Below are positions 1 through 8,646 of a DNA stretch of 29,813 bases, one piece after another (position 1 is the first letter of the stretch; each line of letters begins with the position of its first letter). Position numbers and translations under genes: made by a program. Origin of the DNA: VFZS01 sp964353255 (GTDB taxonomy: Bacteria; Acidobacteriota; Terriglobia; Bryobacterales; Bryobacteraceae). Location of the stretch: the NCBI GenBank assembly GCA_964353255.1, contig CAYGVJ010000067.1, positions 1 to 29,813 of the forward strand, read 5' to 3'. The notes beneath the pieces were generated by a model that was not told the DNA's origin, made no database searches, and saw only the letters and a program-made list of their open reading frames with translations.

Positions 1-26
1 ACCGGTAGCCCCAGCGGCGACGCCTG

Positions 27-308
27 TCAAGATGTAGTTCGCCTGACGCTTACGATCTGCTCACCGTACGGTTTCATTCCTCTGAGAAGGACCGTCTTCG
101 GATGCTCGCCTGAGCCGCACAGCTTGAAAGAAGCGAAGTCCTTGTACCAGTCGCCATCCGGCGCATGCGGCTCCCCTTTCACCCACGCCTGCAAGCGGCG
201 AAGGTCGTGGGGCGAAATCTGACGCTCCTCTACTCGTTCGAGAATGTGCTGCCACAGAGCGCGAGGGAGATCAGCGAAGCGGATCTTCGGCAATGGCGTC
301 CGTCCCAA
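27..308 (-). CDS. Small uncharacterised protein overlapping an RHH gene (possible toxin-antitoxin partner)
   Basis: About 93 residues. I cannot name the family. The C-terminal half is the most distinctive part: a short aromatic/charged stretch (DWYKDFASFKLCGSGEH), then PKTVLLRGMKPYG, which reads like a small folded domain rather than random sequence. The N-terminal half is helical and charged (LWQHILERVEERQ). The reading frame overlaps the end of the RHH gene upstream by up to about 38 nt. No ATG exists at the 5' end; the longest version starts at TTG (308), and a second TTG lies at 293, so the start is uncertain. The overlap with a small DNA-binding gene is the arrangement of a toxin-antitoxin pair, but no toxin fold or catalytic motif was recognised; that role is inference. 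Confidence 0.6.
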   Translation of the reverse strand: MGRTPLPKIRFADLPRALWQHILERVEERQISPHDLRRLQAWVKGEPHAPDGDWYKDFASFKLCGSGEHPKTVLLRGMKPYGEQIVSVRRTTS

Positions 309-582
309 AAATGGCGCGAATCAGGTCCTTTCCAGCTTCCTCTTTTTTCGATGGCTCCTGCTCCTTCAGGAATCGCCGGTAGGCAGCCTTGAGATTCTCT
401 TTCGCCTCTCGTTCCGCTTGAACGCCCCGCTCCGCCAAAGTCACCAGCGCCCGGCTGATCGTGAGATGGCGTTCCTTTCCGACACGCCGCACTTCGACTG
501 CAAGGGGCGCCGGGATTGTCACGCTCTGACGAATCGGCTTGGCGCGGGATGCTCGTGACAGCGGCTTGGATTGGCTCGCCAT
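271..582 (-). CDS. Ribbon-helix-helix-like DNA-binding protein (antitoxin-like)
   Basis: About 103 residues from the ATG at 582; an in-frame upstream ATG at 609 would add nine residues but would lie upstream of the promoter-like sequence. After a basic, Ser-rich start comes a segment with ribbon-helix-helix character: a short strand (RQSVTIPAP) followed by two helices (LAVEVRRVGKERHLTISRALVTLAERGVQ). The remainder is a highly charged helix (about residues 55-90) of the sort antitoxins use to wrap a partner. A TACAAT box ends only six bases before this ATG, so the mRNA may be leaderless. It overlaps the next gene on the same strand and probably autoregulates with it (inference from RHH antitoxins). 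Confidence 0.62.
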   Translation of the reverse strand: MASQSKPLSRASRAKPIRQSVTIPAPLAVEVRRVGKERHLTISRALVTLAERGVQAEREAKENLKAAYRRFLKEQEPSKKEEAGKDLIRAIFGTDAIAEDPLR

Positions 583-588
583 ACTTTT

Positions 589-597
589 ATTGTACCA
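589..597 (-). promoter_or_regulatory. Extended -10 promoter for the RHH gene, giving a probable leaderless transcript
   Basis: On the minus strand the sequence reads TGGTACAAT, a match to the extended -10 form TGnTATAAT. Six bases separate the box from the ATG at 582, which would place the transcription start at or next to the A of the start codon. No convincing -35 box is seen. Confidence 0.45.
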
Positions 598-615
598 GGA
601 ATGCACCACACTGGT

Positions 616-3414
616 TCACCTCATTGCGCCGCGTGTCGTTGCTGGTCGTCTTCTCGGGCGGGCAGCGCCAACAAGAGGAGCCACCAGCGTCTCGTACAGG
701 CCGAACAGGTGCTCGACGCGCTCCCGGTCACTCACGAAACGGGCGGCACGGTAGAGCCTGTCCACCGCCTTATCGAGTGCCCGGTGCGCCTGGCGCAATT
801 GCGGCTTCATCACATCGGCGTCGTAGAGATCGGCGAGCGTGGCGCCGCGGAACTGGGCGCGGGCATCGAGCACGGCCTGGGCCAGTGCCCGCACCTTCCC
901 ACGCTGCGGTTCGGTGGCATCCGGCCACGGAAAGGCGTTGTATACAATGCCGATCGAATAGCGATACCTGCTTTCCAGCCGCCCGCCGATGTGGCGTAGC
1001 CACGCCATGTGGATCCGCGAGGTGAGCACGCCGAAATGCCAAAGATCCGCATCTTTGAGCACGAATACCAGATCGCTTGGGATTGTCGGCGGTTCCAGCC
1101 ATCCAATCGGCACATAATCACGCCGTTCCGAGCTAACCTTCGGGATCACCAGGAACGAGCGGTCCGGGATTACCGTGACATGGAACCGGGTCGGAGTCTC
1201 GGCCAACTGCCGCGTCGAGACGCTCTTGCTCTTGAGTCTTAGCTGTTTCACCGCCGCGATGCGTTCCATCACAGTCGGCATGGAACGAAGCTCGTGCGGA
1301 GGGGCACCCTCCAGGGCCAGAATCCAGCGCTCTCTACCATTGATGAATTCCTCCGAGCCGATGAAGGGACGCATATAGTTGGCGGCGTTCGGCTCAGAGG
1401 TCAGAAAGGCGTGCTTTTCTTCAGCGGTGAAGATGTAGTTTCCTCCGTCGATAGGTTTTGACCCGATAATCAGCGGTGGTATGGCGCACAGCGGTCGCGC
1501 CGTCTCTTCCACGACGAGATGCCGGTCCCTGACCGTGCTCGCGTCGAATAAGTAAGGTGTGAGCGCATTGTGCTTGCTCTCGGTGGGGTCGCCACGAATA
1601 TCGTCGTAACTGAAGAGGCGCTTGACCACGGGCTGCTGGTCCCGCCGGGTCAACCCAATAATGACCACGTGAACATGCGCCACCCCACGTGCGTCGCTGC
1701 CCCAGGCGAAGGTGCGGTGAGCAAAGGCAATCTCAAGCTCGCAGCGGCCGAACAGAAGCGGCCAAAGTTGGGCGACCTGCTCCCCCTGGGTAATTGAATT
1801 GGTCGCCACGAATCCGATTTGCACCCTCCCCTGCCGGACATACGCCCCCGCTTTCAGGAACCAAGCGGCCACATGGTCGAGGGTGCCGCCAGTGCCGCCG
1901 AGCTGAGCAATCCGGCGCACCTGGGCGCGCTGCGTTTCGCTCTGGTACTTTGCTCCCGCGAACGGAGGATTGCCGAGCACGTAAGAACACTGCTCGGCGG
2001 GCAGAATCTCCGACCAGTCGACTTCGAGCGCATCCACATTGTGGATGTGCGGCGACTTCCTGAGCGGGATGCGCACATAGCTCTCGCCGAATGCGAGCGA
2101 CAGGCGGTTGTTCATGATGTGATCCATCATCCACAGTGCGACCTCAGCGATCCGCGCCGGGAACTCCCCAAGTTCGATGCCGTAGAACTGGTCCACGTCG
2201 ATTCGAGACAGATGCGCCACATCAAGCTTGAGCTGCGTGCCGGTGTGCAAAGCCTCGAGCAGCTCGATCTCAAGAGCGCGCAACTCCCGGTAGGAGATGA
2301 TGAGGAAGTTGCCACACCCACACGCTGGATCCAGAAAGCGGAGCTCCGCGAGCTTCTGGTGGAAACCATCGAGAGCTCTGCGGCGCCCGCTGTCCCGCCG
2401 CTCCCGCAGCCGGTCGAATTCGGCACGGAGATCGTCAAGAAACAACGGCTGTACGACCTTCAGAATGTTCCTCTCGGTGGTGTAGTGCGCTCCCTGCGCG
2501 CGGCGATCCCTCTCTTCCATCACGGACTGGAAGAGCGATCCGAAGATGGCAGGAGATATCGCGTCCCAGCTAAACTCGCAAACGTCAAGGAGCAGCGACC
2601 GCATGCTGGCGTTGAAGGCCGGAATTGTCAGCCGGTTGCGGAAAAGATCGCCGTCCACGAAGGGAAACTGCTTCAGGTCCTCATCTAGATTTCGCTGCCG
2701 CCGGTCCAGGGGCGTGTTCAGCACCTCGAAGAGCTGACTGAGCCAGGGGCCGACATCGCTGCCGTCCCCGCGCGTGCGCTCGATGATTAGGTCGGAGAAG
2801 ATGTCGCGTGGCTCGAAAATGCCGGTGTCGTCTGCGAACAGACAAAACAGGAGCCGGACCAGGAACCTCTCCAGGTCGTGCCCTTCGTAGCCAGAGTCCT
2901 TAAGCGCATCGTGCAACTTCCCCATGAGCTCGGAGGCTTTGATGTTGACCGGATCCTGGTCGCGGAAAGTGCGCTTCTGAACTCCCAGGATGAAGGCGAA
3001 GTGCTCGACGTGGCGTGGCAGGTCGCGGAGCGAAAGCCGAACCTCCGTACCCTCGTCGAGATCGTAGAGTTCAAAATTCTGAAAGTCGCTTACGAGGAGA
3101 TAGCGGGGGAGCTCAAATTCCCTGAGACCGGGGAAGTAGTCAAGTGCTTGCTCCTTGGCGCGGCTCAGATCTCTGCCGGCGCTCTTCTGCTCCACCAGCA
3201 GGACACCCTTCCAAAACAGGTCGATAAACCCTCGCCTGTTCCCGAGGCGCCTTACGGGCTCTTCAAAGCTCGCAACGCGCCGGCGCGTGACGTCGAAGAT
3301 CTCAAAGAACTCATTGTAGAAAGTCTGCGTTTCGCCTTTCTCGTAATGAGCATCCTTCCAGGCCTCGGCAAATCTCGCAGCACGTAGCCTTATTTCGTTC
3401 CAGCTTGAGCGCAT
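616..3414 (-). CDS. MmeI-type (type IIL) single-chain restriction-modification enzyme
   Basis: 932 residues, close to MmeI (about 920). It should both methylate adenine on one strand of a recognition site and cut DNA some distance away, in one polypeptide. In order: N-terminal RecB-like nuclease with D65, E75 and K77 in the D-X9-E-X-K pattern (FIDLFWKGVLLVEQK); a helical linker (about 130-320, ending in GAHYTTERNILKVV); a gamma-class adenine methyltransferase with SAM motif I LDPACGCGNF (361-370) and catalytic motif IV GNPPF (481-485); then a target-recognition region with the MmeI-type signature MRPFIGSEEFINGRERW (681-697) running to about 830 (YSIGIVYNAFPWP), and a short C-terminal tail. 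All key residues are present, so it looks active. In this family a separate methylase or specificity subunit is not required. It starts at ATG 3414; no strong Shine-Dalgarno sequence is seen. Its neighbour is the small RHH pair. Confidence 0.93.
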   Translation of the reverse strand: MRSSWNEIRLRAARFAEAWKDAHYEKGETQTFYNEFFEIFDVTRRRVASFEEPVRRLGNRRGFIDLFWKGVLLVEQKSAGRDLSRAKEQALDYFPGLREFELPRYLLVSDFQNFELYDLDEGTEVRLSLRDLPRHVEHFAFILGVQKRTFRDQDPVNIKASELMGKLHDALKDSGYEGHDLERFLVRLLFCLFADDTGIFEPRDIFSDLIIERTRGDGSDVGPWLSQLFEVLNTPLDRRQRNLDEDLKQFPFVDGDLFRNRLTIPAFNASMRSLLLDVCEFSWDAISPAIFGSLFQSVMEERDRRAQGAHYTTERNILKVVQPLFLDDLRAEFDRLRERRDSGRRRALDGFHQKLAELRFLDPACGCGNFLIISYRELRALEIELLEALHTGTQLKLDVAHLSRIDVDQFYGIELGEFPARIAEVALWMMDHIMNNRLSLAFGESYVRIPLRKSPHIHNVDALEVDWSEILPAEQCSYVLGNPPFAGAKYQSETQRAQVRRIAQLGGTGGTLDHVAAWFLKAGAYVRQGRVQIGFVATNSITQGEQVAQLWPLLFGRCELEIAFAHRTFAWGSDARGVAHVHVVIIGLTRRDQQPVVKRLFSYDDIRGDPTESKHNALTPYLFDASTVRDRHLVVEETARPLCAIPPLIIGSKPIDGGNYIFTAEEKHAFLTSEPNAANYMRPFIGSEEFINGRERWILALEGAPPHELRSMPTVMERIAAVKQLRLKSKSVSTRQLAETPTRFHVTVIPDRSFLVIPKVSSERRDYVPIGWLEPPTIPSDLVFVLKDADLWHFGVLTSRIHMAWLRHIGGRLESRYRYSIGIVYNAFPWPDATEPQRGKVRALAQAVLDARAQFRGATLADLYDADVMKPQLRQAHRALDKAVDRLYRAARFVSDRERVEHLFGLYETLVAPLVGAARPRRRPATTRGAMR

Positions 3415-3958
3415 TGATGATCACGTCCATGCATCGCGCTTGCCGGTCCCTTGGGCAAAGCAAGCGCCGAATCGACAAAGCGGCCGCGCTCCGCGCGAGC
3501 ATCCGCTTTCAGGCCGCACACTCCCTCCCCGTTACGCTCCTGCCAGGACGGCGCCTCGCTGATGCATGCCAATCCAAGGTACCAAATTGCAGCCCTGCCT
3601 TGGAGCCACGTGCGTGCCTTTCCTTGAGTGGGCAGGGGAAGAGCGGTTTCGCATTGACATCTCCGATAACGACATCACCGAGGACCCGCCTGGCGTGGAG
3701 CGCAGCCACGGGTTCATCGTTGATGACAAATGGCCAAAGCCGGGGCATTTGGGGCAGGAACGGATACCGTTGCGCCTGTGCGTGAGAAGTGATCAATTGG
3801 ACAACGCTCTTGTCGTTGGAGATCTGTTGGTACGGATGCTTGAACAGGCGAGGAGCCAAAAGAGGGTCGACATTGACACCCATCTTTCCAACTGACTCAG
3901 CACCCGCCTCCCATTCACTTCAGCGCGGCGCCGGCGCGGCGGTCCGCTCGGATATGAA
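3415..3958. other. 540-bp interval without a confidently assignable gene
   Basis: It separates the restriction-modification gene from the glycosidase gene. Open frames exist on both strands. Only the plus-strand frame at 3566-3895 has codon use like the neighbours (G/C-rich third positions), and it is listed separately as doubtful. No terminator with a T-run, tRNA or insertion-sequence end was seen. Confidence 0.4.
3566..3895 (+). CDS. Doubtful hypothetical protein, possibly a gene remnant
   Basis: 109 residues from ATG 3566, with a stop codon two codons upstream, so it cannot extend further 5' in this frame. Codon third positions are largely G/C and the composition is protein-like, with an acidic middle (RFRIDISDNDITEDPPGVE) and an amphipathic C-terminal helix (DLLVRMLEQARSQK). 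No family is recognised. It opposes both flanking genes. It could be a small real gene, the 3' remnant of a larger one, or a chance frame; the competing minus-strand frame over 3509-3883 looks less protein-like. Confidence 0.3.
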   Translation: MPIQGTKLQPCLGATCVPFLEWAGEERFRIDISDNDITEDPPGVERSHGFIVDDKWPKPGHLGQERIPLRLCVRSDQLDNALVVGDLLVRMLEQARSQKRVDIDTHLSN

Positions 3959-6667
3959 CTACTCTGTCGGCCGCCGCTCCACATCCCGCGCTGTATGGAC
4001 CAGAATCGTCGGATCGATCCCGTAGCGGCCCCGGCCCTCGCCGTAAATGGCCAGGCCGTTCGTGGTTTCCAGCCGCACCCTGATCTCCGCCGCCGCGCGC
4101 GCCGACGCCGGCACGCGCACCAGGTACCCGTAGCTGCCCGGATCCTCCCCGGCCAAGCTCGAAAGCACGCCGCGGGAATCCGCGGGGTCGTCGGCCAGCG
4201 GCACTTCGCCCAAATCCACGCCGCCGATCGAGATCCGCACCGTCCCCGGAAACTTGCGCGCCTCGGTTTGCGGGTAGTCCAGCAGCGGCATTGTGCGCGA
4301 GGGCCAGTCCACCCTCCCCTGCCCCGCGCGCGTGGCCAGCTCCGCCAGCAGCTCGAACCGCTCCGGGCCGGCCTTCCCCACGAAATCCGGAATCAGAACG
4401 CGGTACTCGACTGCCACCTCGTTCGGGGCCGAGAACTTGCCCGGCTTGCTCTCGGCTTCCAGGCTGCCGATCTCGGACGGCGCGTCGGGGGCGAATCGCA
4501 AGGCCACTAGCCGCGGCCCCAGTACCTCCACGCGCGGCGCGAGGGCGCTTCTGGCGATCACCGGGACGAAGTTGGCGGCGATGCGTTTGCCGGATCCGTC
4601 GATCAACTCGAGCGCTATCGCCCCCACGAAGGGCCGCTGCCGCGCCAGGGGAACCTCCAGCGGGGCCTGCTTGACCACCCGGTACGGGCTCCAGGTTACG
4701 GCGCGGGTCTGCGGCTCCGTCTCGAACTGTTCCCCCAGATCGTCCGTGCCCGTCAGCCACCATCGCAGCACGGGCGCCTCCGCGCGTTTCGAGAAGTGGC
4801 TCACAAACAACGGCACTGTGGCCACCTGCCCCGGCGCGGACCGGATCACCAGCCGCCCCTCGTCGAAACCGATGTAGTCCTCGCCTTGGAGATCCCCCAC
4901 CGTCATGCCCGGCACCCACGCGTCGTAGCCGAACTCCTTCCGCGTGCGGTCGTAGTTGTACAACCCGTTGTGCTCCCACTCGATGTCGGTCAGCTCCGTG
5001 TAGATGTAGCCCTGTATCTTCTCGTGCCGCCGCAGCTCGTTGGTGAGGAGCCGGAATCCCCAGGAGATGTCCCGGTCGCCCCCGTTGGCAGCCACCCAGC
5101 CGTACTCGGAGTTGATCAGCGGCGCGGTCCCCTGCTTGCCGCCCGGCGCGTAATTGAACGCCGAGCCGGGGTAGGTTTTGGCGACCACTTCCTCGATGTG
5201 CGCCCGGGCCCGGTCGTAGTCCCCGATGTAGAAGTGCCACGAGTTGAGGTCGGTCTCGACGTGGTCCCGCTTGTCCGCGGAGTTGTCCTCCACCAGCCGG
5301 GAGGGATCCGCGTTCTTCATGACCTGCCACATCCGCAGCACCCACTCCTGCGCCTCGCGGTTTTGGGCGTAGGGGCCGGTTTGCCTCCCCGAAAGCCCCC
5401 AGCTCTCGTTGAAGGCCACCCAGGCGAAGATCGACGGATGGTTGCGGTCGCGCTCGATCACCGCACGCATCGTCTGCTCCCAAGCCTCCCGCGCCCGCGG
5501 GCCGTACTGATCGTGGCTCGGCATGTCCTGCATGATGAGCATGCCCAGGCGGTCCGCCCAGTAGAGACGCCGCGGCTCGTCGGCCTTGATGTGAATCCGG
5601 AGGCAGTTCAGCCCGGCGGATTTGGCCAGTTCGATATCCCGGCGCAGAAAAGCGTCGCGGGGCGCGGTGTGGATGCCCAGCGCGTTGAACGACTGGTCCA
5701 GCGCGCCGCGCAGATAGAGCGGTTCGCCGTTCAGCAGCACCGACTCATACGGCAGATCTGCGTAGCGGCCGCGGCCCACGGTCCGCAAGCCGAAGTAGGT
5801 CTGAACGGCGTCTTCCCCGAGCCGGAGAGTAAGGTCGTAGAGGTTTGGTGTATCGGGCGTCCAGAGCTTCGGATTCTTCACCTCCAGGCTGGCCCGCGCC
5901 ACGCCTTCCTGGAACCGAATCTCCAGGACCTCGATGCCGGCCTGAGGCGAACTCGCGCGCAACGGTTCAGAAATCTCGGGGCCGGAAGCCTCCGCTTCCA
6001 AATCGACAAACCACTGCTCCGCCGCCCGGCGGGGCGTCAGCGAGAAACGGGAAATGTAGCGCGCCGGCCGCGCCTCCAGCCACACCGTCTGCCAGATGCC
6101 GCTGGTGTAGGTGTACCAGCCCGGCGTCTGCTTGCCGCGGGGCAGCTCCGGATCGGTGGCGTCGAACGCGCGCACCACCACCGTGGCTTCCTGCCCCGGC
6201 TCCGCCACTCCCGCCAGGTCGAACTCGAAGGGCGTGTAGCCGCCTGCGTGCGAGCCCAGTTCCTTCCCGTTCACCCAGACGCGCGCCTCCCAATCCACGG
6301 CGTCGAATCGCAACCACACGTGGTTGCCGCGCCATTCGGCCGGTATCGAGAACGTGCGCCGGTACCAGCCGATCTTCTGGCCGCTCTTGTCCCGGAGTCC
6401 GGACAGCGAACTCTCCCAGCAGAACGGCACTATGATCTTCCGCGCGCCGAAGTTCCGGCCCGGCTCCCACCAGCGTTCTTTCATCCCGGTATCGTCGGGG
6501 TCGAAGCGGAAATCCCAGGCGCCATTCAGGTTGAGCCAGTTAGCGCGCTGGAAATCGGGGCGCGGATGTTCCGCGCGCGGGGGTTGCGGGCCTGGCTGAG
6601 CCGGCAGTAGAACCGGCGCCAGCAAACAAGACGCCGTCAGGAAACGGACGAGTATCGCGCAACGCAT
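3959..6667 (-). CDS. Secreted glycoside hydrolase family 2 enzyme (beta-galactosidase/glucuronidase-like)
   Basis: 902 residues. It hydrolyses beta-glycosidic bonds, probably in the periplasm or outside the cell; the exact sugar is not predictable. A signal peptide covers residues 1-23 (MRCAILVRFLTASCLLAPVL, then LPA). The sugar-binding jelly-roll follows (about 40-200, WLNLNGAWDFRFDPDD and GWYRRTFSIP), then an immunoglobulin-like domain (about 205-300) and the TIM barrel (about 305-600). Within the barrel the acid/base is E421 in the FAWVAFNESWG block and the nucleophile is E521 in INSEYGW. About 300 further residues form a C-terminal beta-rich extension. The start is supported by AGAGGA-like ribosome binding about 10 nt upstream of ATG 6667. 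It lies just downstream of a broken GH2 gene on the same strand, so it may have been its partner or paralogue. Confidence 0.92.
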   Translation of the reverse strand: MRCAILVRFLTASCLLAPVLLPAQPGPQPPRAEHPRPDFQRANWLNLNGAWDFRFDPDDTGMKERWWEPGRNFGARKIIVPFCWESSLSGLRDKSGQKIGWYRRTFSIPAEWRGNHVWLRFDAVDWEARVWVNGKELGSHAGGYTPFEFDLAGVAEPGQEATVVVRAFDATDPELPRGKQTPGWYTYTSGIWQTVWLEARPARYISRFSLTPRRAAEQWFVDLEAEASGPEISEPLRASSPQAGIEVLEIRFQEGVARASLEVKNPKLWTPDTPNLYDLTLRLGEDAVQTYFGLRTVGRGRYADLPYESVLLNGEPLYLRGALDQSFNALGIHTAPRDAFLRRDIELAKSAGLNCLRIHIKADEPRRLYWADRLGMLIMQDMPSHDQYGPRAREAWEQTMRAVIERDRNHPSIFAWVAFNESWGLSGRQTGPYAQNREAQEWVLRMWQVMKNADPSRLVEDNSADKRDHVETDLNSWHFYIGDYDRARAHIEEVVAKTYPGSAFNYAPGGKQGTAPLINSEYGWVAANGGDRDISWGFRLLTNELRRHEKIQGYIYTELTDIEWEHNGLYNYDRTRKEFGYDAWVPGMTVGDLQGEDYIGFDEGRLVIRSAPGQVATVPLFVSHFSKRAEAPVLRWWLTGTDDLGEQFETEPQTRAVTWSPYRVVKQAPLEVPLARQRPFVGAIALELIDGSGKRIAANFVPVIARSALAPRVEVLGPRLVALRFAPDAPSEIGSLEAESKPGKFSAPNEVAVEYRVLIPDFVGKAGPERFELLAELATRAGQGRVDWPSRTMPLLDYPQTEARKFPGTVRISIGGVDLGEVPLADDPADSRGVLSSLAGEDPGSYGYLVRVPASARAAAEIRVRLETTNGLAIYGEGRGRYGIDPTILVHTARDVERRPTE

Positions 6668-6699
6668 GGATATAGTCCTCTATCGGAACGATTATAAGC

Positions 6700-7342
6700 C
6701 GGCCCGCTTCAGATCCACAGCCGCCCTCCCACGCCGCCCGTCTCCCCGAGGACGTGTGGAGCGTGGCGCCTTTCGGATCCACCACCCGGACGCTCACTTC
6801 GACCTCATCCTTCAAGCTGCCCGGATTGTACAGGCGCGCCTTGACCGCCACCTTGGCCGGGCCGCCCGGCGTCACCGTGCTCTGGATGTGGACCCGCTCC
6901 AGCGAAATGGCCGGCACGTACACCAGATTCACGTAGCGGTACAGGCCTCCGTACAGGTTGAAATCGCGTAGATCTCGCTCTTCTGCCCGGCCCCCTCGAA
7001 GTGCGGCAGAATCCTTCCGTTCGCAAACGGGTTCTGGGGCTTCAACGTGACGCGATACCAGCCCGGCCCCTGGTAGTAGGCCTGGTCGGGATCCACCGCG
7101 TCGCGCGCGTTGAAACAGTGCGGCATGGCGACGGAGTGCCAGGTGACGTTGTCGCTGGCCTTCTTGCCCCGCCAGACTTCCCAGATCCCGCCCAGCGAGC
7201 CGCGGCAGTGTTCCCAGCCCTCGAGCAGGCGCTGCTTCCCGACCGGCCCCGCGCCTGCCGCCGTGCCGGAAACCGTCGCCGCGGCCGCCACCGTGGCGGA
7301 CCTCAAAAGGTCTCTACGCGTCAGGCCCGTGTCCTCGTCCAT
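6700..7342 (-). pseudogene. Broken family 2 glycoside hydrolase with twin-arginine signal
   Basis: The reading frame from ATG 7342 begins with a twin-arginine signal (LTRRDLLRSATVAAAATVSG) and continues with GH2 N-terminal sequence (WHSVAMPHCFNARD, GPGWYRVTLKPQNP, LPHFEGAGQKSEIYA). At about 6955-6965 the frame runs into nonsense and a stop. In the neighbouring frame the protein resumes exactly there as DFNLYGGLYRYVNLVYV, then VPAISLERVHIQSTVTP and on to VRVVDPKGATLH at about 6765. So the central part of the jelly-roll is missing and the frame is shifted. The immunoglobulin-like domain is cut short, and the whole catalytic barrel is gone. Its ATG is four bases beyond the stop of the TolC-like gene, so it once belonged to that transcription unit. 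A sequencing error could explain the shift but not the missing barrel. Confidence 0.85.
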
Positions 7343-7346
7343 GCCG

Positions 7347-8627
7347 CTACTGTACCGCCGCCAGCAGCGTGCCGGTCTGCTTGAGCAGGGCCAGCCGCGC
7401 CTTCTCGGCAGCCCCGGCGGCGTCGTAGAACATCATCCACTTGTCGGCCTCGGCCGAGCGCGCCTCTTCGAGCTGCCGCAGACCCGCGCGCCCCTCCGCC
7501 ACCTGCGCCAGCACCAGGGAAACCTGCTCGCGCGCTACCTCCAGCTCCAGCTTGGCCAGATCGCGGCCCGACTCGGCCTGCTTGAGGTCCCGGTACCAGC
7601 GCGCCGTCTCCGCCCAAATCCGCCGCCTGGCGGCCTGGATCTGAAGCCGCAGTTGAGCCGCTTCGGCCTCAGCCTGGCTCACGGCGGCCTCCACGCCCGG
7701 CCCCGTCCATAACGGAATCTGAATCGATACCCCTAATTGCCCGTTATGACGCTGGAATTTACGGAAAAAATCCTCATAATTGTTGAAACGCCCCAGTAAA
7801 GCGTACTGGGCCACCAGGTCCAGCCGGGGCAGCCTGGCCGCCCGCTCGGCGCGTATGTCAAGACCCTTGGCCAACAGCTTGGATTCGAGCTGCCGGATCT
7901 CCTGGCTCGAGGCCAGGGCCGCCTGGACGGCCGCTTCCTCGCTCGAGGGCGCCTGCGGCGGCCGGCGCTCCTCCTGGGCGGCCTGGATCCGGTCGCCCGC
8001 CTCGAAGCCCAACACCTCCGCCAGCGAGCCTTCGACGAAGAGGCGTTCCCCCTCCAGCGCCTGCCGCCGGTACCGCGCCCGCTCCAGCTCCAGCGTTGCG
8101 CGCCGCGCCTCAATCGGCAGTTCCCGCCCTTCGGCCACGCGCGCCTCCGCGGTGGCTGCCACCCGCTCCAGTCCCTCCACCCGGCGCGCCGCCACTTGCG
8201 CCAGCCGCGCTGCCCGCTCCGCCTCCAGGTACAGTTCCGCTGCGCGGTAGACCACCTCCTGCTGCCGCGCCGCCGTCCCGATCGCCGCGCCCCGGCGGTT
8301 CTCCCGCGCCGCGGCAATGCGGTAGCTCTGCGGGCGGTTGAACACATCCGAGACCGCCGCGGCCTGAAAGATCGACGGCGTCGCGCCCTCGATGCTCATC
8401 GGGAAGCCGCTCGAATACGCCAGGCCGCTGCCCGCCACCACCTTGGGGACGAAGCGGTCCTGGGCCAGGCGGACCGCCTGTTCGGCCTTCCGCTCCTCCA
8501 GCCGCGCCAGGGCCAGCTCCGGATTCTGCTTCAGCGCCAGCTCGATGGTCTGCCGCAGGGTCAGCGTGCGCACCTCCGCGCCTAAGCTGCCCACAGCTGC
8601 GAGAACTACCAGGGTGTATCTCCACAT
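7347..8627 (-). CDS. TolC-family outer-membrane efflux protein
   Basis: 426 residues from ATG 8627, chosen because GGAGG lies 8 nt upstream and a signal peptide follows directly (MWRYTLVVLAAVGSLGAEV). A longer frame to 8687 would read through the upstream hairpin and is rejected. The family forms trimeric outer-membrane channels with periplasmic coiled-coil tunnels for type I secretion or drug efflux. The sequence shows the duplicated helical architecture: LTLRQTIELALKQNPELALARLEERKAEQAV at the N-terminus (about 22-55), long Arg/Ala/Glu-rich coiled coils, and a second-half beta strand region (GQLGVSIQIPLWTGPG). It follows a MacB-like permease gene, with a palindromic element between them. Confidence 0.88.
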   Translation of the reverse strand: MWRYTLVVLAAVGSLGAEVRTLTLRQTIELALKQNPELALARLEERKAEQAVRLAQDRFVPKVVAGSGLAYSSGFPMSIEGATPSIFQAAAVSDVFNRPQSYRIAAARENRRGAAIGTAARQQEVVYRAAELYLEAERAARLAQVAARRVEGLERVAATAEARVAEGRELPIEARRATLELERARYRRQALEGERLFVEGSLAEVLGFEAGDRIQAAQEERRPPQAPSSEEAAVQAALASSQEIRQLESKLLAKGLDIRAERAARLPRLDLVAQYALLGRFNNYEDFFRKFQRHNGQLGVSIQIPLWTGPGVEAAVSQAEAEAAQLRLQIQAARRRIWAETARWYRDLKQAESGRDLAKLELEVAREQVSLVLAQVAEGRAGLRQLEEARSAEADKWMMFYDAAGAAEKARLALLKQTGTLLAAVQ

Positions 8628-8646
8628 TGGGCCGTACCTCCGATGG

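Noticed and set aside
3509..3883. Minus-strand frame of 124 codons
   Set aside because: Its composition is less protein-like than the opposite frame and no motif was found.
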